Assembly: GCA_934615645.1 (NCBI GenBank)
Contig: CAKTTR010000013.1
Location: forward strand, 1-35,839
Direction: 5' to 3'
DNA length: 35,839 nucleotides
Origin: an uncultured Oscillospiraceae bacterium
GTDB lineage: Bacteria; Bacillota; Clostridia; Oscillospirales; Oscillospiraceae
A program made the translations under genes and the position numbers. Position 1 is the first letter of the stretch. Each line of letters starts with the position of its first letter. Shown here piece by piece: positions 1 to 10,345 of the stretch. The notes below the pieces were generated by a model. The model was not told the origin of the DNA. It saw only the letters and a program-made list of their open reading frames with translations, and did no database searches.

Positions 1-224
1 TCGCAGATCTTGCCCTTGTAGCGGATCTTCTTATACTTGCCGCAGTGGCATTCCCAGTCCTTCGTCGGCCCGAAGATCTTTTCACAGAACAGGCCGTCCC
101 GCTCCGGCTTCAGGGTCCGGTAATTGATCGTCTCCGGCTTTTTGACTTCGCCGTAAGACCATTCGCGGATCATATCCGGTGAAGCAATACCGATTTTAAT
201 TGCGTCAAAGGTTGCATAACTCAT
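1..224 (-). CDS. rpoC: RNA polymerase beta' subunit, N-terminal fragment (runs off the window)
   Basis: Reading the minus strand from the ATG at 224 gives MSYATFDAIKIGIASPDMIR, the typical start of beta', followed by ETINYRTLKPERDGLFCEKI. The start of the N-terminal zinc-binding motif (CHCG, near residues 59-62) is visible. The beta' subunit forms the active-site half of RNA polymerase. The gene begins 4 bases after the rpoB stop, and its ribosome binding site (GAGGAGGAG at 232-240) lies inside the last, glutamate-coding codons of rpoB, so the two genes are co-transcribed and probably translationally coupled. Only about 74 residues are in the window. Confidence 0.97.
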   Translation of the reverse strand, partial: MSYATFDAIKIGIASPDMIREWSYGEVKKPETINYRTLKPERDGLFCEKIFGPTKDWECHCGKYKKIRYKGKIC

Positions 225-228
225 CGTA

Positions 229-3921
<3,693 letters not shown>

Positions 3922-4090
3922 TATGAATCATCACAGCCTTTCTTTTGTTCTGTGTTGTAGCGCCACACAGTAGATACGCACGGTTGCGTTGTAGCTTTTT
4001 TTGTTCTTCCACTTGACCCTTCCTGCGGGATGTGGTATTCTAATGCTAGAATCTCATAGTGGGCCAGTTTGGCGCACTCCCGCAGTATGG
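3922..4090 (-). promoter_or_regulatory. Structured 5' leader of rpoB (candidate cis-regulatory RNA)
   Basis: From the predicted start near 4090 to the rpoB ATG is about 170 nt of non-coding RNA. On the minus strand CTGCGGGA (4085-4078) pairs perfectly with TCCCGCAG (4030-4023). Inside that stem lie a small hairpin GCC-AAACT-GGC and a hairpin ATTCTA-GCAT-TAGAAT, together giving a three-way junction. A separate hairpin CTGTGT/ACACAG (3950-3970) sits just upstream of the ribosome binding site. No match to a riboswitch class was recognised and no intrinsic terminator is seen in the leader. The role (translation control, mRNA stability, or none) is inference. Confidence 0.45.
4013..4041 (+). promoter_or_regulatory. 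Possible antisense promoter within the rpoB leader
   Basis: TTGACC (4013-4018), a 17-bp spacer and TATTCT (4036-4041) on the plus strand. The -35 is 5 of 6 and the -10 is 4 of 6. It is listed because an otherwise unexplained plus-strand terminator lies 140 bp downstream with no gene between. Confidence 0.3.
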
Positions 4091-4096
4091 AAATTT

Positions 4097-4125
4097 ATTC
4101 TACCATATTTTGCGCGCGGCGTCAA
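4097..4125 (-). promoter_or_regulatory. Predicted sigma-A promoter of rpoBC
   Basis: On the minus strand, -35 TTGACG (4125-4120) and -10 TAGAAT (4102-4097) are separated by exactly 17 bp. Each box has 5 of 6 consensus bases. Start of transcription is expected near 4090. It is the best promoter-like match between rpoB and the divergent rubrerythrin gene. Confidence 0.7.
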
Positions 4126-4183
4126 CTGTTTTTGTGCGGTTTGCGCCGGTTTTTCCGGGCGAATGCCCGCCCCAGTTCCCTTC

Positions 4184-4208
4184 CCTGCCTGTTCCGGCAG
4201 GTTTTTTT
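4184..4208 (+). terminator. Intrinsic terminator on plus strand, no obvious upstream gene
   Basis: CCTGCC-TGTTCC-GGCAGG (4184-4201) followed by seven T (4202-4208). The T-run is on the plus strand only, so it stops rightward transcription before the rubrerythrin promoter. Confidence 0.75.
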
Positions 4209-4283
4209 ATTATACAGGCCCCCGTCCGCTTCTTCCTCCGCACCGCATCACTGCAGAACGGTTCTTTCTTTTTCACTTCGACC

Positions 4284-4311
4284 TTGACATTTGATAAATT
4301 TCTGCTATAAT
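4284..4311 (+). promoter_or_regulatory. Sigma-A promoter of the rubrerythrin operon
   Basis: Consensus -35 TTGACA (4284-4289) and consensus -10 TATAAT (4306-4311) with a 16-bp spacer, preceded by TG one base before the -10 (extended -10). Start of transcription is expected near 4318. Confidence 0.85.
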
Positions 4312-4313
4312 AT

Positions 4314-4328
4314 CAGTAATGATTCTTA
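4314..4328 (+). promoter_or_regulatory. Possible PerR/Fur-type operator overlapping the start site
   Basis: CAGTAATGATTCTTA overlaps the predicted transcription start. It matches 9 of 14 scored positions of the TTATAATNATTATAA PerR box, with an intact TAATNATT core. PerR control of rubrerythrin is common in clostridia, which supports the guess; the left arm is poor. Confidence 0.3.
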
Positions 4329-4345
4329 TTTTAGGAGGATTTCTT

Positions 4346-4885
4346 ATGAATTTGAAAGGTACAAAGACAGAAGCCAACCTGCAAGCCGCCTTTGCCGGCG
4401 AATCCCAGGCCCGCAACAAATACACCTATTACGCCTCCAAAGCCCGGAAGGACGGCTATCAGCAGATCGCCGCACTGTTTGAAGAGACGGCAGCCAACGA
4501 AAAGGAGCACGCCAAGCTGTGGTTCAAGCTTCTGTGCGGCGGCCAGATCCCCTCGACGGAGGAAAACCTGCTCGACGCCGCTCAGGGCGAAAACTACGAA
4601 TGGACGGACATGTACGCCGCCTTCGCCGCCGACGCCCGCGCCGAGGGCTTTGACGAGATTGCCGCCCTGTTTGAAGGCGTCGCCGAGATCGAAAAGGCCC
4701 ACGAGGCCCGCTACCGCAAGCTGCTGGAGAATGTCAAAAACGGTCTGGTCTTCTCCCGGGAGGGCGACCAGATCTGGCAGTGCGCCAACTGCGGTCATAT
4801 CGTCATCGGCAAGGCCGCGCCGGAGACCTGCCCGGTCTGCAACCATCCGCAGGCCTATTTCCATCTGAAGGCAGAGAATTACTGA
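4346..4885 (+). CDS. rbr: Rubrerythrin
   Basis: 179-residue cytosolic non-haem diiron peroxidase that reduces hydrogen peroxide in anaerobes. The N-terminal four-helix domain (residues 1-135) carries the diiron ligands, including E19 and the two ExxH motifs E52-H55 and E116-H119. The C-terminal rubredoxin-like domain has CANC (C146, C149) and CPVC (C162, C165) for an Fe(Cys)4 centre. The start at 4346 is chosen because AGGAGG (4333-4338) sits 7 bases upstream. An in-frame ATG at 4319 coincides with the predicted transcription start and would be leaderless. The next gene begins one base after the stop, so both form one operon. Confidence 0.95.
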   Translation: MNLKGTKTEANLQAAFAGESQARNKYTYYASKARKDGYQQIAALFEETAANEKEHAKLWFKLLCGGQIPSTEENLLDAAQGENYEWTDMYAAFAADARAEGFDEIAALFEGVAEIEKAHEARYRKLLENVKNGLVFSREGDQIWQCANCGHIVIGKAAPETCPVCNHPQAYFHLKAENY

Positions 4886-4886
4886 T

Positions 4887-5084
4887 ATGAAAGTGACCTT
4901 TAACGAAAACAAGGAACTGGTCGCCAAAGTGAAAGAAGGGCTCAAGCGCACCGGCGGCTACTGTCCCTGCCGCCTGGAGCGTACGCCGGATACCAAATGC
5001 ATGTGCAAAGAATTCCGCGACCAGATCGCAGACCCCAGCTACGAGGGCTACTGCCACTGCCTGCTGTATTATAAGCACAAATAA
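4887..5084 (+). CDS. Ferredoxin-thioredoxin reductase catalytic-subunit-like protein
   Basis: 65 residues with three Cys-x-Cys pairs, CPC (26, 28), CMC (38, 40) and CHC (56, 58). This is the signature of the ferredoxin-thioredoxin reductase catalytic chain, which binds a [4Fe-4S] cluster next to a redox-active disulfide. Spacing differs from plant and cyanobacterial enzymes, and no variable subunit or thioredoxin gene is adjacent. It is thus probably one of the small stand-alone homologues of anaerobes. One base separates it from rubrerythrin, suggesting a shared redox role, perhaps electron delivery or repair; that is inference. Confidence 0.8.
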   Translation: MKVTFNENKELVAKVKEGLKRTGGYCPCRLERTPDTKCMCKEFRDQIADPSYEGYCHCLLYYKHK

Positions 5085-5085
5085 G

Positions 5086-5119
5086 AAAACGCCCCGCCAC
5101 AGATGCCCGTGGTGGGGCG
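5086..5119 (-). terminator. Terminator between convergent operons (asd and rubrerythrin operon)
   Basis: An 11-bp GC-rich stem (5090-5100 with 5109-5119, one G-T pair) and 8-base loop. On the minus strand it is followed by TTTT (5089-5086) and a T-rich stretch, so it fits the hom-lysC-asd operon best. It may also stop the plus-strand operon, although the plus-strand T-run is only TT. Confidence 0.65.
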
Positions 5120-5137
5120 TTGCGCACCTATACAACA

Positions 5138-5169
5138 GCCCCGCCGGGATGATCGCATTCCGGCGGGGC
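5138..5169. other. Second GC-rich hairpin in the convergent gap
   Basis: GCCCCGCCGG (5138-5147) pairs perfectly with CCGGCGGGGC (5160-5169). There is no T-run on either side, so it is probably an mRNA 3'-end stabilising stem rather than a terminator. Confidence 0.4.
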
Positions 5170-5192
5170 CGTATAGATATAGCGCAAATAAC

Positions 5193-6197
5193 TTATTCCT
5201 GGATAACCAGCTCGGCGATCTGGACCGCGTTCGTCGCTGCGCCCTTGCGGACCTGGTCGCCGCAGCACCAGAGGTTCAGGCCGTTCTCATCCGTCAGATC
5301 CGGGCGGATCCGGCCGACGAAGACGATATCCTGGTCCGAGGTATCCAGCGGCATGGGATAGACCTTGTTGGCAAGATCGTCCACCAGCTTGCAGCCAGGG
5401 GCGGCGGCGATGATCTCCCGGGCCTCCGCTACGGAGACGGGACGGTCAAAGTGCAGCGTCACAGAGATAGAATGGCTGCGGACGACCGGCACGCGCACGC
5501 AGGTGCAGGAGACCTTCAGCTCCGGCAGGTGCATGATCTTGCGGCCCTCGTTCTGCATCTTCATCTCTTCGCTGGTGTAGCCCTCGAACGCCTCGCCGCC
5601 GATCTGGGGGATCAGGTTATAGGCGATCTGGTGCTGGAACACCTTGGGCTCATATTTCTTGCCCTCCCGGACAGCTTCGATCTCGTTCATCAGCTCGATG
5701 GGGCCGCCTGCGCCCGCGCCGGAGACAGCCTGATAGGTCGACGCTGTCATCGTGCGGATGGGAGAGAGCTTATTAAGCGCGTTGACTGCCACCAGGGTGA
5801 TGATGGTGGAACAGTTGGGGTTGGAGATAATGCCATGGTGCTTTTTCACGTCCTCGGGATTGATCTCCGGGATGACCAGCGGCACATCCGGGTTCATCCG
5901 GAATGCCGAGGAATTATCGACAAACACGCAGCCCGCCTTGACGATGGCCGGGGCCATTTTCTCCGCGATGTCGTTCTCCGCAGCACCCAGGACAATGTCG
6001 ATGCCTTCAAACGCGCTGTCGCACGCTTCCTGGACCTTGACCGCCTGGCCGCGGAATGTCACCGTCTTCCCGGCGCTTCTGGCGCTGGCCAGGGGGCGCA
6101 GCTCCGCGATGGGGAAGCTGCGCTCTTCCAGGATCTTCATCATTTCCTGGCCGACGGCGCCCGTCGCGCCCAGGACTGCTACATTATATTTCTTCAT
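5193..6197 (-). CDS. asd: Aspartate-semialdehyde dehydrogenase
   Basis: 334 residues, normal length. It reduces beta-aspartyl phosphate to aspartate semialdehyde with NADPH, the branch point to lysine/DAP and to threonine/methionine. The N-terminal Rossmann motif GATGAVG (residues 10-16), the catalytic cysteine in SNPNCST (C129) and the GAGAGG and HQIAYN motifs are visible. The start ATG at 6197 has AAGGAGGAA just upstream. It is the last gene of the hom-lysC-asd operon, 13 bases after lysC. Confidence 0.96.
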   Translation of the reverse strand: MKKYNVAVLGATGAVGQEMMKILEERSFPIAELRPLASARSAGKTVTFRGQAVKVQEACDSAFEGIDIVLGAAENDIAEKMAPAIVKAGCVFVDNSSAFRMNPDVPLVIPEINPEDVKKHHGIISNPNCSTIITLVAVNALNKLSPIRTMTASTYQAVSGAGAGGPIELMNEIEAVREGKKYEPKVFQHQIAYNLIPQIGGEAFEGYTSEEMKMQNEGRKIMHLPELKVSCTCVRVPVVRSHSISVTLHFDRPVSVAEAREIIAAAPGCKLVDDLANKVYPMPLDTSDQDIVFVGRIRPDLTDENGLNLWCCGDQVRKGAATNAVQIAELVIQE

Positions 6198-6210
6198 TCG
6201 GAATTCCTCC

Positions 6211-7533
6211 TTAGTTAGATTTCACAAAGCTATTGTACAGCACACGGATGGCGTTATCAAAGTCCTTATTGTCCACGCCGAAGATGATATTCAGCTCCTG
6301 CGGCCCCTGGGTGATCATGCGGACATTGATACCGTTCTGGCCCAGCGTCGCAAAGATCTGGCCGGAGACGCCCAGCCGGTACGCCATCTTCCGGCCGACG
6401 GCCGCAACGATGGAGATATTCTCCGTCAAGGTAATGCTGTCCGGGTTAAACTTCTTCTGCAGCTCACCCATGAGCGCATAGAGATTATCGTTGACCTGCG
6501 AGGCCGGGAAGACCAGAGACAGGCAGTCAATACCGGAGGGCGCATAGGCGATGTTGACATTATACGCCTCAAAGACCTCCAAAATACGCCGCCAGATGCC
6601 CAGCTCCGAGGACATGCCGTTTTTCGCGATGGTGATGATGGAGAAGTTTTTCTTGCCGGCGATGCCGGTGATAAAATGCGTCTCGTCGGCGGCGTCGTCA
6701 AACTTCGCCTGGATCATCGTGCCGGGGTGGGACGGGTCGTTCGTGTTGCGGATGTTCAGGGGGATGCCCTTCTCCCGGACGGGGAAGATCGTCCCCTCAT
6801 GCAGGACCTGGGCGCCGATATAGCTCAGCTCCCGCAGCTCGCTGTAGGTCACATGGGGAATGGGCTCGGGGTTTTCGACGATGCGCGGGTCCGCCATCAG
6901 CATACCGGAGACATCGGTCCAGTTTTCATAGACATCGGCATCCAGGGCCGCCGCCGCCAGCGCACCGGTGATATCGCTGCCGCCGCGGGTAAAGGTCTTG
7001 ATATGGCCGTCGGGCATCGCACCGTAGAAGCCAGGGATGACGACCTTTTTCCGCCCCACCAGCTCCTTGAGCAGCGCGTAGGACTTCTCCTGATCGACGG
7101 TGCCATCAAACTTGAACTTCAGCCAGGCGACCGAGTCCAAAAATTCAAAGCCGAGGTAATCTGCCATCAGCCGGGCGGAGAAATACTCGCCCCGGGAGAC
7201 CAGCTCATCCTGGGTGATGGCTTTTTTGTCCATCTTCTCCCGCAGCTGGGCAAATTCGCTCTCCAGATCCGTCTGCAGCTGCAGGGCGTCGCGGATCTCC
7301 AGATACCGCTCAGTGATCATCTCCCAGACGCTGTCGCAGCTGACGCCGTACTGCAGATGCGCGTAGCACAGATAGAGCAGATCTGTCAGCTTATGGTCAT
7401 CGGAAAAGCGCTTCCCCGCCGCCGAGACGACGACGACCCGGCGGGAGAGATCCGCCTCCACGATGGACTTGATTTTTTCATACTGCTGCGCGTCCGCCAT
7501 GGACGAGCCGCCAAATTTCAATACTTTCAGCAT
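6211..7533 (-). CDS. lysC: Aspartate kinase, monofunctional with C-terminal ACT domains
   Basis: 440 residues. It phosphorylates aspartate, the first step of the pathway. The N-terminal amino-acid-kinase domain begins KFGGSS (residues 6-11) and contains FTRGGSDITGA. Two ACT-type regulatory segments follow (about residues 295-360 and 370-440), the first with NGMSSELGIWRRILEVFEAY. This architecture matches feedback-regulated class I kinases of about 440-450 residues, with no internal start for a separate beta subunit seen. Which amino acid inhibits it cannot be read from the sequence. A GGAG ribosome binding site precedes the ATG. Confidence 0.95.
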   Translation of the reverse strand: MLKVLKFGGSSMADAQQYEKIKSIVEADLSRRVVVVSAAGKRFSDDHKLTDLLYLCYAHLQYGVSCDSVWEMITERYLEIRDALQLQTDLESEFAQLREKMDKKAITQDELVSRGEYFSARLMADYLGFEFLDSVAWLKFKFDGTVDQEKSYALLKELVGRKKVVIPGFYGAMPDGHIKTFTRGGSDITGALAAAALDADVYENWTDVSGMLMADPRIVENPEPIPHVTYSELRELSYIGAQVLHEGTIFPVREKGIPLNIRNTNDPSHPGTMIQAKFDDAADETHFITGIAGKKNFSIITIAKNGMSSELGIWRRILEVFEAYNVNIAYAPSGIDCLSLVFPASQVNDNLYALMGELQKKFNPDSITLTENISIVAAVGRKMAYRLGVSGQIFATLGQNGINVRMITQGPQELNIIFGVDNKDFDNAIRVLYNSFVKSN

Positions 7534-7548
7534 AAGATTCCATTCTCC

Positions 7549-8691
7549 TTATTTCATTCCTGCAAAGAAGCAGCGCGCATCTTTCTTTAACGCCTCCGCT
7601 GCCCATGCGTGCATCTGCGCCACGGATACGGGCTTTGTCAGGATGCCCTCGCCCAGGTCGGCCGCTTTGTTCGCCTCGAGCCAGGCGTCTTCTCCGGCAA
7701 ACCGGACATAATAGCAGTGGGTCACGCCCGCGTTATCGACCTGCACCGGGCGCATCTGCGTGCTGTAGAAGGCTTTGACGCCGCCTGCGATGTCGATGCA
7801 GTCCTGCACGACATTATATGCCGTTGGGAACCGGCCCGCGCCCTGGCCAAAGAAGCTCAGGCGGCCGACGTTCTCGCCTTCAAAGGTGATCAGATTAAAG
7901 TTGGACGGCACTGCCGACTCCGGCTCCGTCGCGGCGACCAGGGTCGGCTCTACATAAGCCGCCACACCCGCTGCCGTTTTCGTCCCCGTCGCAATCAGCT
8001 TGCAGACCAGGTTTTTCGAAGAGAACGCCGCGATATCCGCGTCGCACACGTTGCGGATGCCGAACGTCGGCACATCCGCTTCCGAGAGCAGGCTGTCAAA
8101 GGCGATGTTGGCGGAGATGATAAGCTTCCGCTGGATATCCCAGCCGTCGATATCCGCCGACGGGTCTGCCTCGGCATAGCCAAGAGCCTGGGCCTCCTGC
8201 AGAACGCTCTCAAACGAGACAGGGTTGTGCAGCATGGTATCCATAATATAGTTGGTCGTCCCGTTCATGATGCCGGAGACGCTGGTGATGGTATCCAGCC
8301 GCTTGGCCCGCTCCAGGTTATACAGCCAGGGGATGCCGCCGCCTGCCGCCGCCGTGCAGCGCAGGGCCACGCCGCACTCCTTGGCCAGCGCCGTCAGCTC
8401 CGTAAAATAGTGGCAGACCAGGTATTTGTTCGCCGTGACGACATTCTTCCCGGCCCGCAGCGCGGCGGTCACAAATTCATAAGAGGGATGCAGGCCGCCC
8501 AGCACCTCGACGACGGTGTCCACCTCCGGGTCATTAACGATGGCCGCGAAGTCATGCACCAGCTTGTCGCCAAGCTCCGGGATCTGGCGCAGATCCAATA
8601 CATATTTCACTGTCATATCCGTCCGGGCGTCGGCCAATTTATAGACGCCGCCGCCAACTGTTCCAAACCCCAAAAGCCCAATCACCATCAT
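7549..8691 (-). CDS. hom: Homoserine dehydrogenase, short C-terminus
   Basis: 380 residues. It reduces aspartate semialdehyde to homoserine. The NAD(P)-binding GLLGFGTVGGGVY starts at residue 5, and the family signature around NGTTNYIMDTM (near residue 155) and ALGYAEADPSADIDGWD (near 178) are intact. Most Gram-positive Hom proteins are about 430 residues with a C-terminal ACT domain. Here the catalytic part is followed by only about 60 residues beginning HCYYVRF, which could be a shortened or degenerate ACT domain, so threonine feedback may be altered. Two consecutive ATG codons are present (8691, 8688) and either could be used. First gene of the leftward operon. Confidence 0.94.
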   Translation of the reverse strand: MMVIGLLGFGTVGGGVYKLADARTDMTVKYVLDLRQIPELGDKLVHDFAAIVNDPEVDTVVEVLGGLHPSYEFVTAALRAGKNVVTANKYLVCHYFTELTALAKECGVALRCTAAAGGGIPWLYNLERAKRLDTITSVSGIMNGTTNYIMDTMLHNPVSFESVLQEAQALGYAEADPSADIDGWDIQRKLIISANIAFDSLLSEADVPTFGIRNVCDADIAAFSSKNLVCKLIATGTKTAAGVAAYVEPTLVAATEPESAVPSNFNLITFEGENVGRLSFFGQGAGRFPTAYNVVQDCIDIAGGVKAFYSTQMRPVQVDNAGVTHCYYVRFAGEDAWLEANKAADLGEGILTKPVSVAQMHAWAAEALKKDARCFFAGMK

Positions 8692-8735
8692 AGTCTATCT
8701 CCTCTGCTCTAGCAATATTTTTGGGAAAAAATCCA

Positions 8736-8762
8736 GTGGAAAAATAAAATTTGTATTTCCAC
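8736..8762 (-). promoter_or_regulatory. Inverted repeat in the hom 5' leader
   Basis: GTGGAAA (8736-8742) and TTTCCAC (8756-8762) are perfect inverted repeats 13 bases apart in the hom leader, downstream of the predicted hom start site. It could be an RNA hairpin or a repressor operator. The leader is only about 93 nt, too short for a T-box. Confidence 0.4.
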
Positions 8763-8771
8763 GAAAAACAC

Positions 8772-8800
8772 TTGCATTTTTCTCGAAAACAATATATCAT
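8772..8800 (+). promoter_or_regulatory. Predicted thrC promoter
   Basis: TTGCAT (8772-8777), 17-bp spacer, TATCAT (8795-8800); start expected near 8807. It is completely interlocked with the hom promoter on the other strand. Confidence 0.65.
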
Positions 8801-8819
8801 AGTCTTATCGAAAATGCAA
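8791..8819 (-). promoter_or_regulatory. Predicted hom-lysC-asd promoter
   Basis: On the minus strand TTGCAT (8819-8814), 17-bp spacer, TATATT (8796-8791); start expected near 8784. Its -35 lies in the right arm of the palindrome CTTGCATTTT/AAAATGCAAG (8771-8780, 8811-8820), the same palindrome that supplies the thrC -35. Confidence 0.65.
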
Positions 8820-8841
8820 GAAAAAGATTGGAGAAATTTCT

Positions 8842-10329
8842 ATGAACTATCAGAGCACCCGTAACGACGCCTTGACCGCCACGGCGACCGCGGCAGTCCT
8901 CAAGGGGATCGCCCCGGACGGCGGCTTATATATTCTGAAAAACCTCAAGGATCTCCCCTTCGACTGGCGGAGCGTCCTTTCCTGCGACACCCAGGGTATG
9001 GCCAGCAAGATCCTCGGCTTCCTGCTGCCGGAATACGAAGCCATGCCCCAGCTCGTGCAAAAGGCCTACACCGGCAAATTTGAGACGGAGGACCTGACGC
9101 CGGTCGTCCCGGTGGGCGAGGATTATATTCTCGAACTCTTCCGCGGGCCGACCTCCGCATTTAAAGACGTCGCCCTGTCCATGCTACCCCAGCTGATCAC
9201 GGCAGCCCGCCGCCAGGAGGGCATCTCCGACGAGGTCGTCATCCTGACCGCCACCTCCGGCGACACCGGCAAGGCCGCGCTGGAAGGCTTCCACGATGTG
9301 GACGGCACAAGGATCATCGTCTTCTACCCTGAGGGCGGCGTCTCCAAGGTCCAGCGCGCCCAGATGGTCACGCAGGCGGGCAAGAACGTCTGCGTCTGCG
9401 CCGTCCGCGGCAATTTTGACGACGCCCAGACCGGCGTCAAAAACGCCTTTGCCGCCTGCGAGGACCCGGCCCTGCTGGCCGGAAAGGGCGTGCGCCTCTC
9501 CTCGGCCAATTCCATCAACATCGGTCGCCTGGCGCCGCAGGTCGTCTACTATTTTAAGGCATATGCCGATCTTGTCAAGGCTGGCCGGATCCAGGCTGGT
9601 GACAAAGTCGATTTCGTCGTCCCGACGGGCAACTTCGGCGATATTCTGGCAGGCTACTTCGCCAAGTACATGGGCCTGCCGGTCGGCACGCTTGTCTGCG
9701 CGTCCAACGCCAACGACGTCTTGACCGATTTCATCCACACCGGCTGCTATGACCGCCGCCGCCCGTTCCACAAGACGGTCTCCCCCTCCATGGATATCCT
9801 CGTCTCCAGCAATCTGGAGCGGCTTTTGTTCCTGCTGTCCGGCTGCGACGCAAGCCTTGTTGCTTCATATATGAAGCAGCTCAAAGAGGACGGGCACTAT
9901 CAGATCACCGACGCAATGCTGCGCCAGCTGCAGCGTGAATTCTGGGCCGGCTGCTGCGACGATACCGGGACCGCCCAGGCCATCCGGGATGTCTGGCAGC
10001 AGCACCACTATCTGTGCGATACGCATACCGCCGTCGCCTGGAATGTGGCCCAGCAGTATAAAAAGGCTGCGCAGCCGAAGAACCCGGTCGTCATCCTCTC
10101 GACGGCTTCGCCGTATAAATTCCCGGTGGCCGTCCTCGGCGCCATCGGCGGCGATACCCAGGGCGACGAATTTGACATCATGGACCGCCTGCACGCCATG
10201 ACCGGCGTCCCCGTCCCGGCAAATCTTGCCAGTCTGCGGGACAAAGCCGCCCTGCACCAGGACGTCATCGACAAAGATGAGATCCTCTCCTATGTCCTGC
10301 AAAAGGTCTCGGAGAAGACCTGGCATTAA
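8842..10329 (+). CDS. thrC: Threonine synthase
   Basis: 495 residues, the long form with an N-terminal Thr_synth_N domain (starts MNYQSTRND, then GIAPDGGLYI near residue 23). It converts O-phosphohomoserine to threonine using pyridoxal phosphate. The cofactor lysine is K108 in GPTSAFKDVALS, and the phosphate-binding loop TATSGDTGKAALEG is intact. Ribosome binding site GGAG lies about 9 bases upstream of the ATG. It lies 16 bases upstream of the ApgM-type gene in one operon. No classical GHMP homoserine kinase (thrB) is in the window, although its product is the ThrC substrate. Confidence 0.96.
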   Translation: MNYQSTRNDALTATATAAVLKGIAPDGGLYILKNLKDLPFDWRSVLSCDTQGMASKILGFLLPEYEAMPQLVQKAYTGKFETEDLTPVVPVGEDYILELFRGPTSAFKDVALSMLPQLITAARRQEGISDEVVILTATSGDTGKAALEGFHDVDGTRIIVFYPEGGVSKVQRAQMVTQAGKNVCVCAVRGNFDDAQTGVKNAFAACEDPALLAGKGVRLSSANSINIGRLAPQVVYYFKAYADLVKAGRIQAGDKVDFVVPTGNFGDILAGYFAKYMGLPVGTLVCASNANDVLTDFIHTGCYDRRRPFHKTVSPSMDILVSSNLERLLFLLSGCDASLVASYMKQLKEDGHYQITDAMLRQLQREFWAGCCDDTGTAQAIRDVWQQHHYLCDTHTAVAWNVAQQYKKAAQPKNPVVILSTASPYKFPVAVLGAIGGDTQGDEFDIMDRLHAMTGVPVPANLASLRDKAALHQDVIDKDEILSYVLQKVSEKTWH

Positions 10330-10345
10330 AAAAGGGGGCTGAACC

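Larger units (their letters stand above)
4048..4208 (+). ncRNA. Candidate small RNA antisense to the rpoB leader/promoter
   Basis: The span from the possible promoter at 4013-4041 to the intrinsic terminator at 4184-4208 would give an RNA of about 160 nt. It is antisense to the first 40 or so bases of the rpoB leader and to the rpoB promoter. It contains a GGGC-GAAT-GCCC hairpin before the terminator. No convincing coding frame with a ribosome binding site occurs in it. It does not resemble tmRNA, SRP RNA or 6S RNA by eye. The alternative is that the terminator simply insulates the rubrerythrin promoter from antisense read-through. Confidence 0.25.

Noticed and set aside
4001..4310. Overlapping short plus-strand frames in the rpoB/rubrerythrin gap
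   Set aside because: They run through the rpoB promoter, the terminator and the rubrerythrin promoter, and none has a ribosome binding site.
8692..8790. T-box or amino-acid riboswitch in the hom leader
   Set aside because: The leader is only about 93 nt, has no T-box consensus and no terminator/antiterminator pair; only a 7-bp inverted repeat is present.
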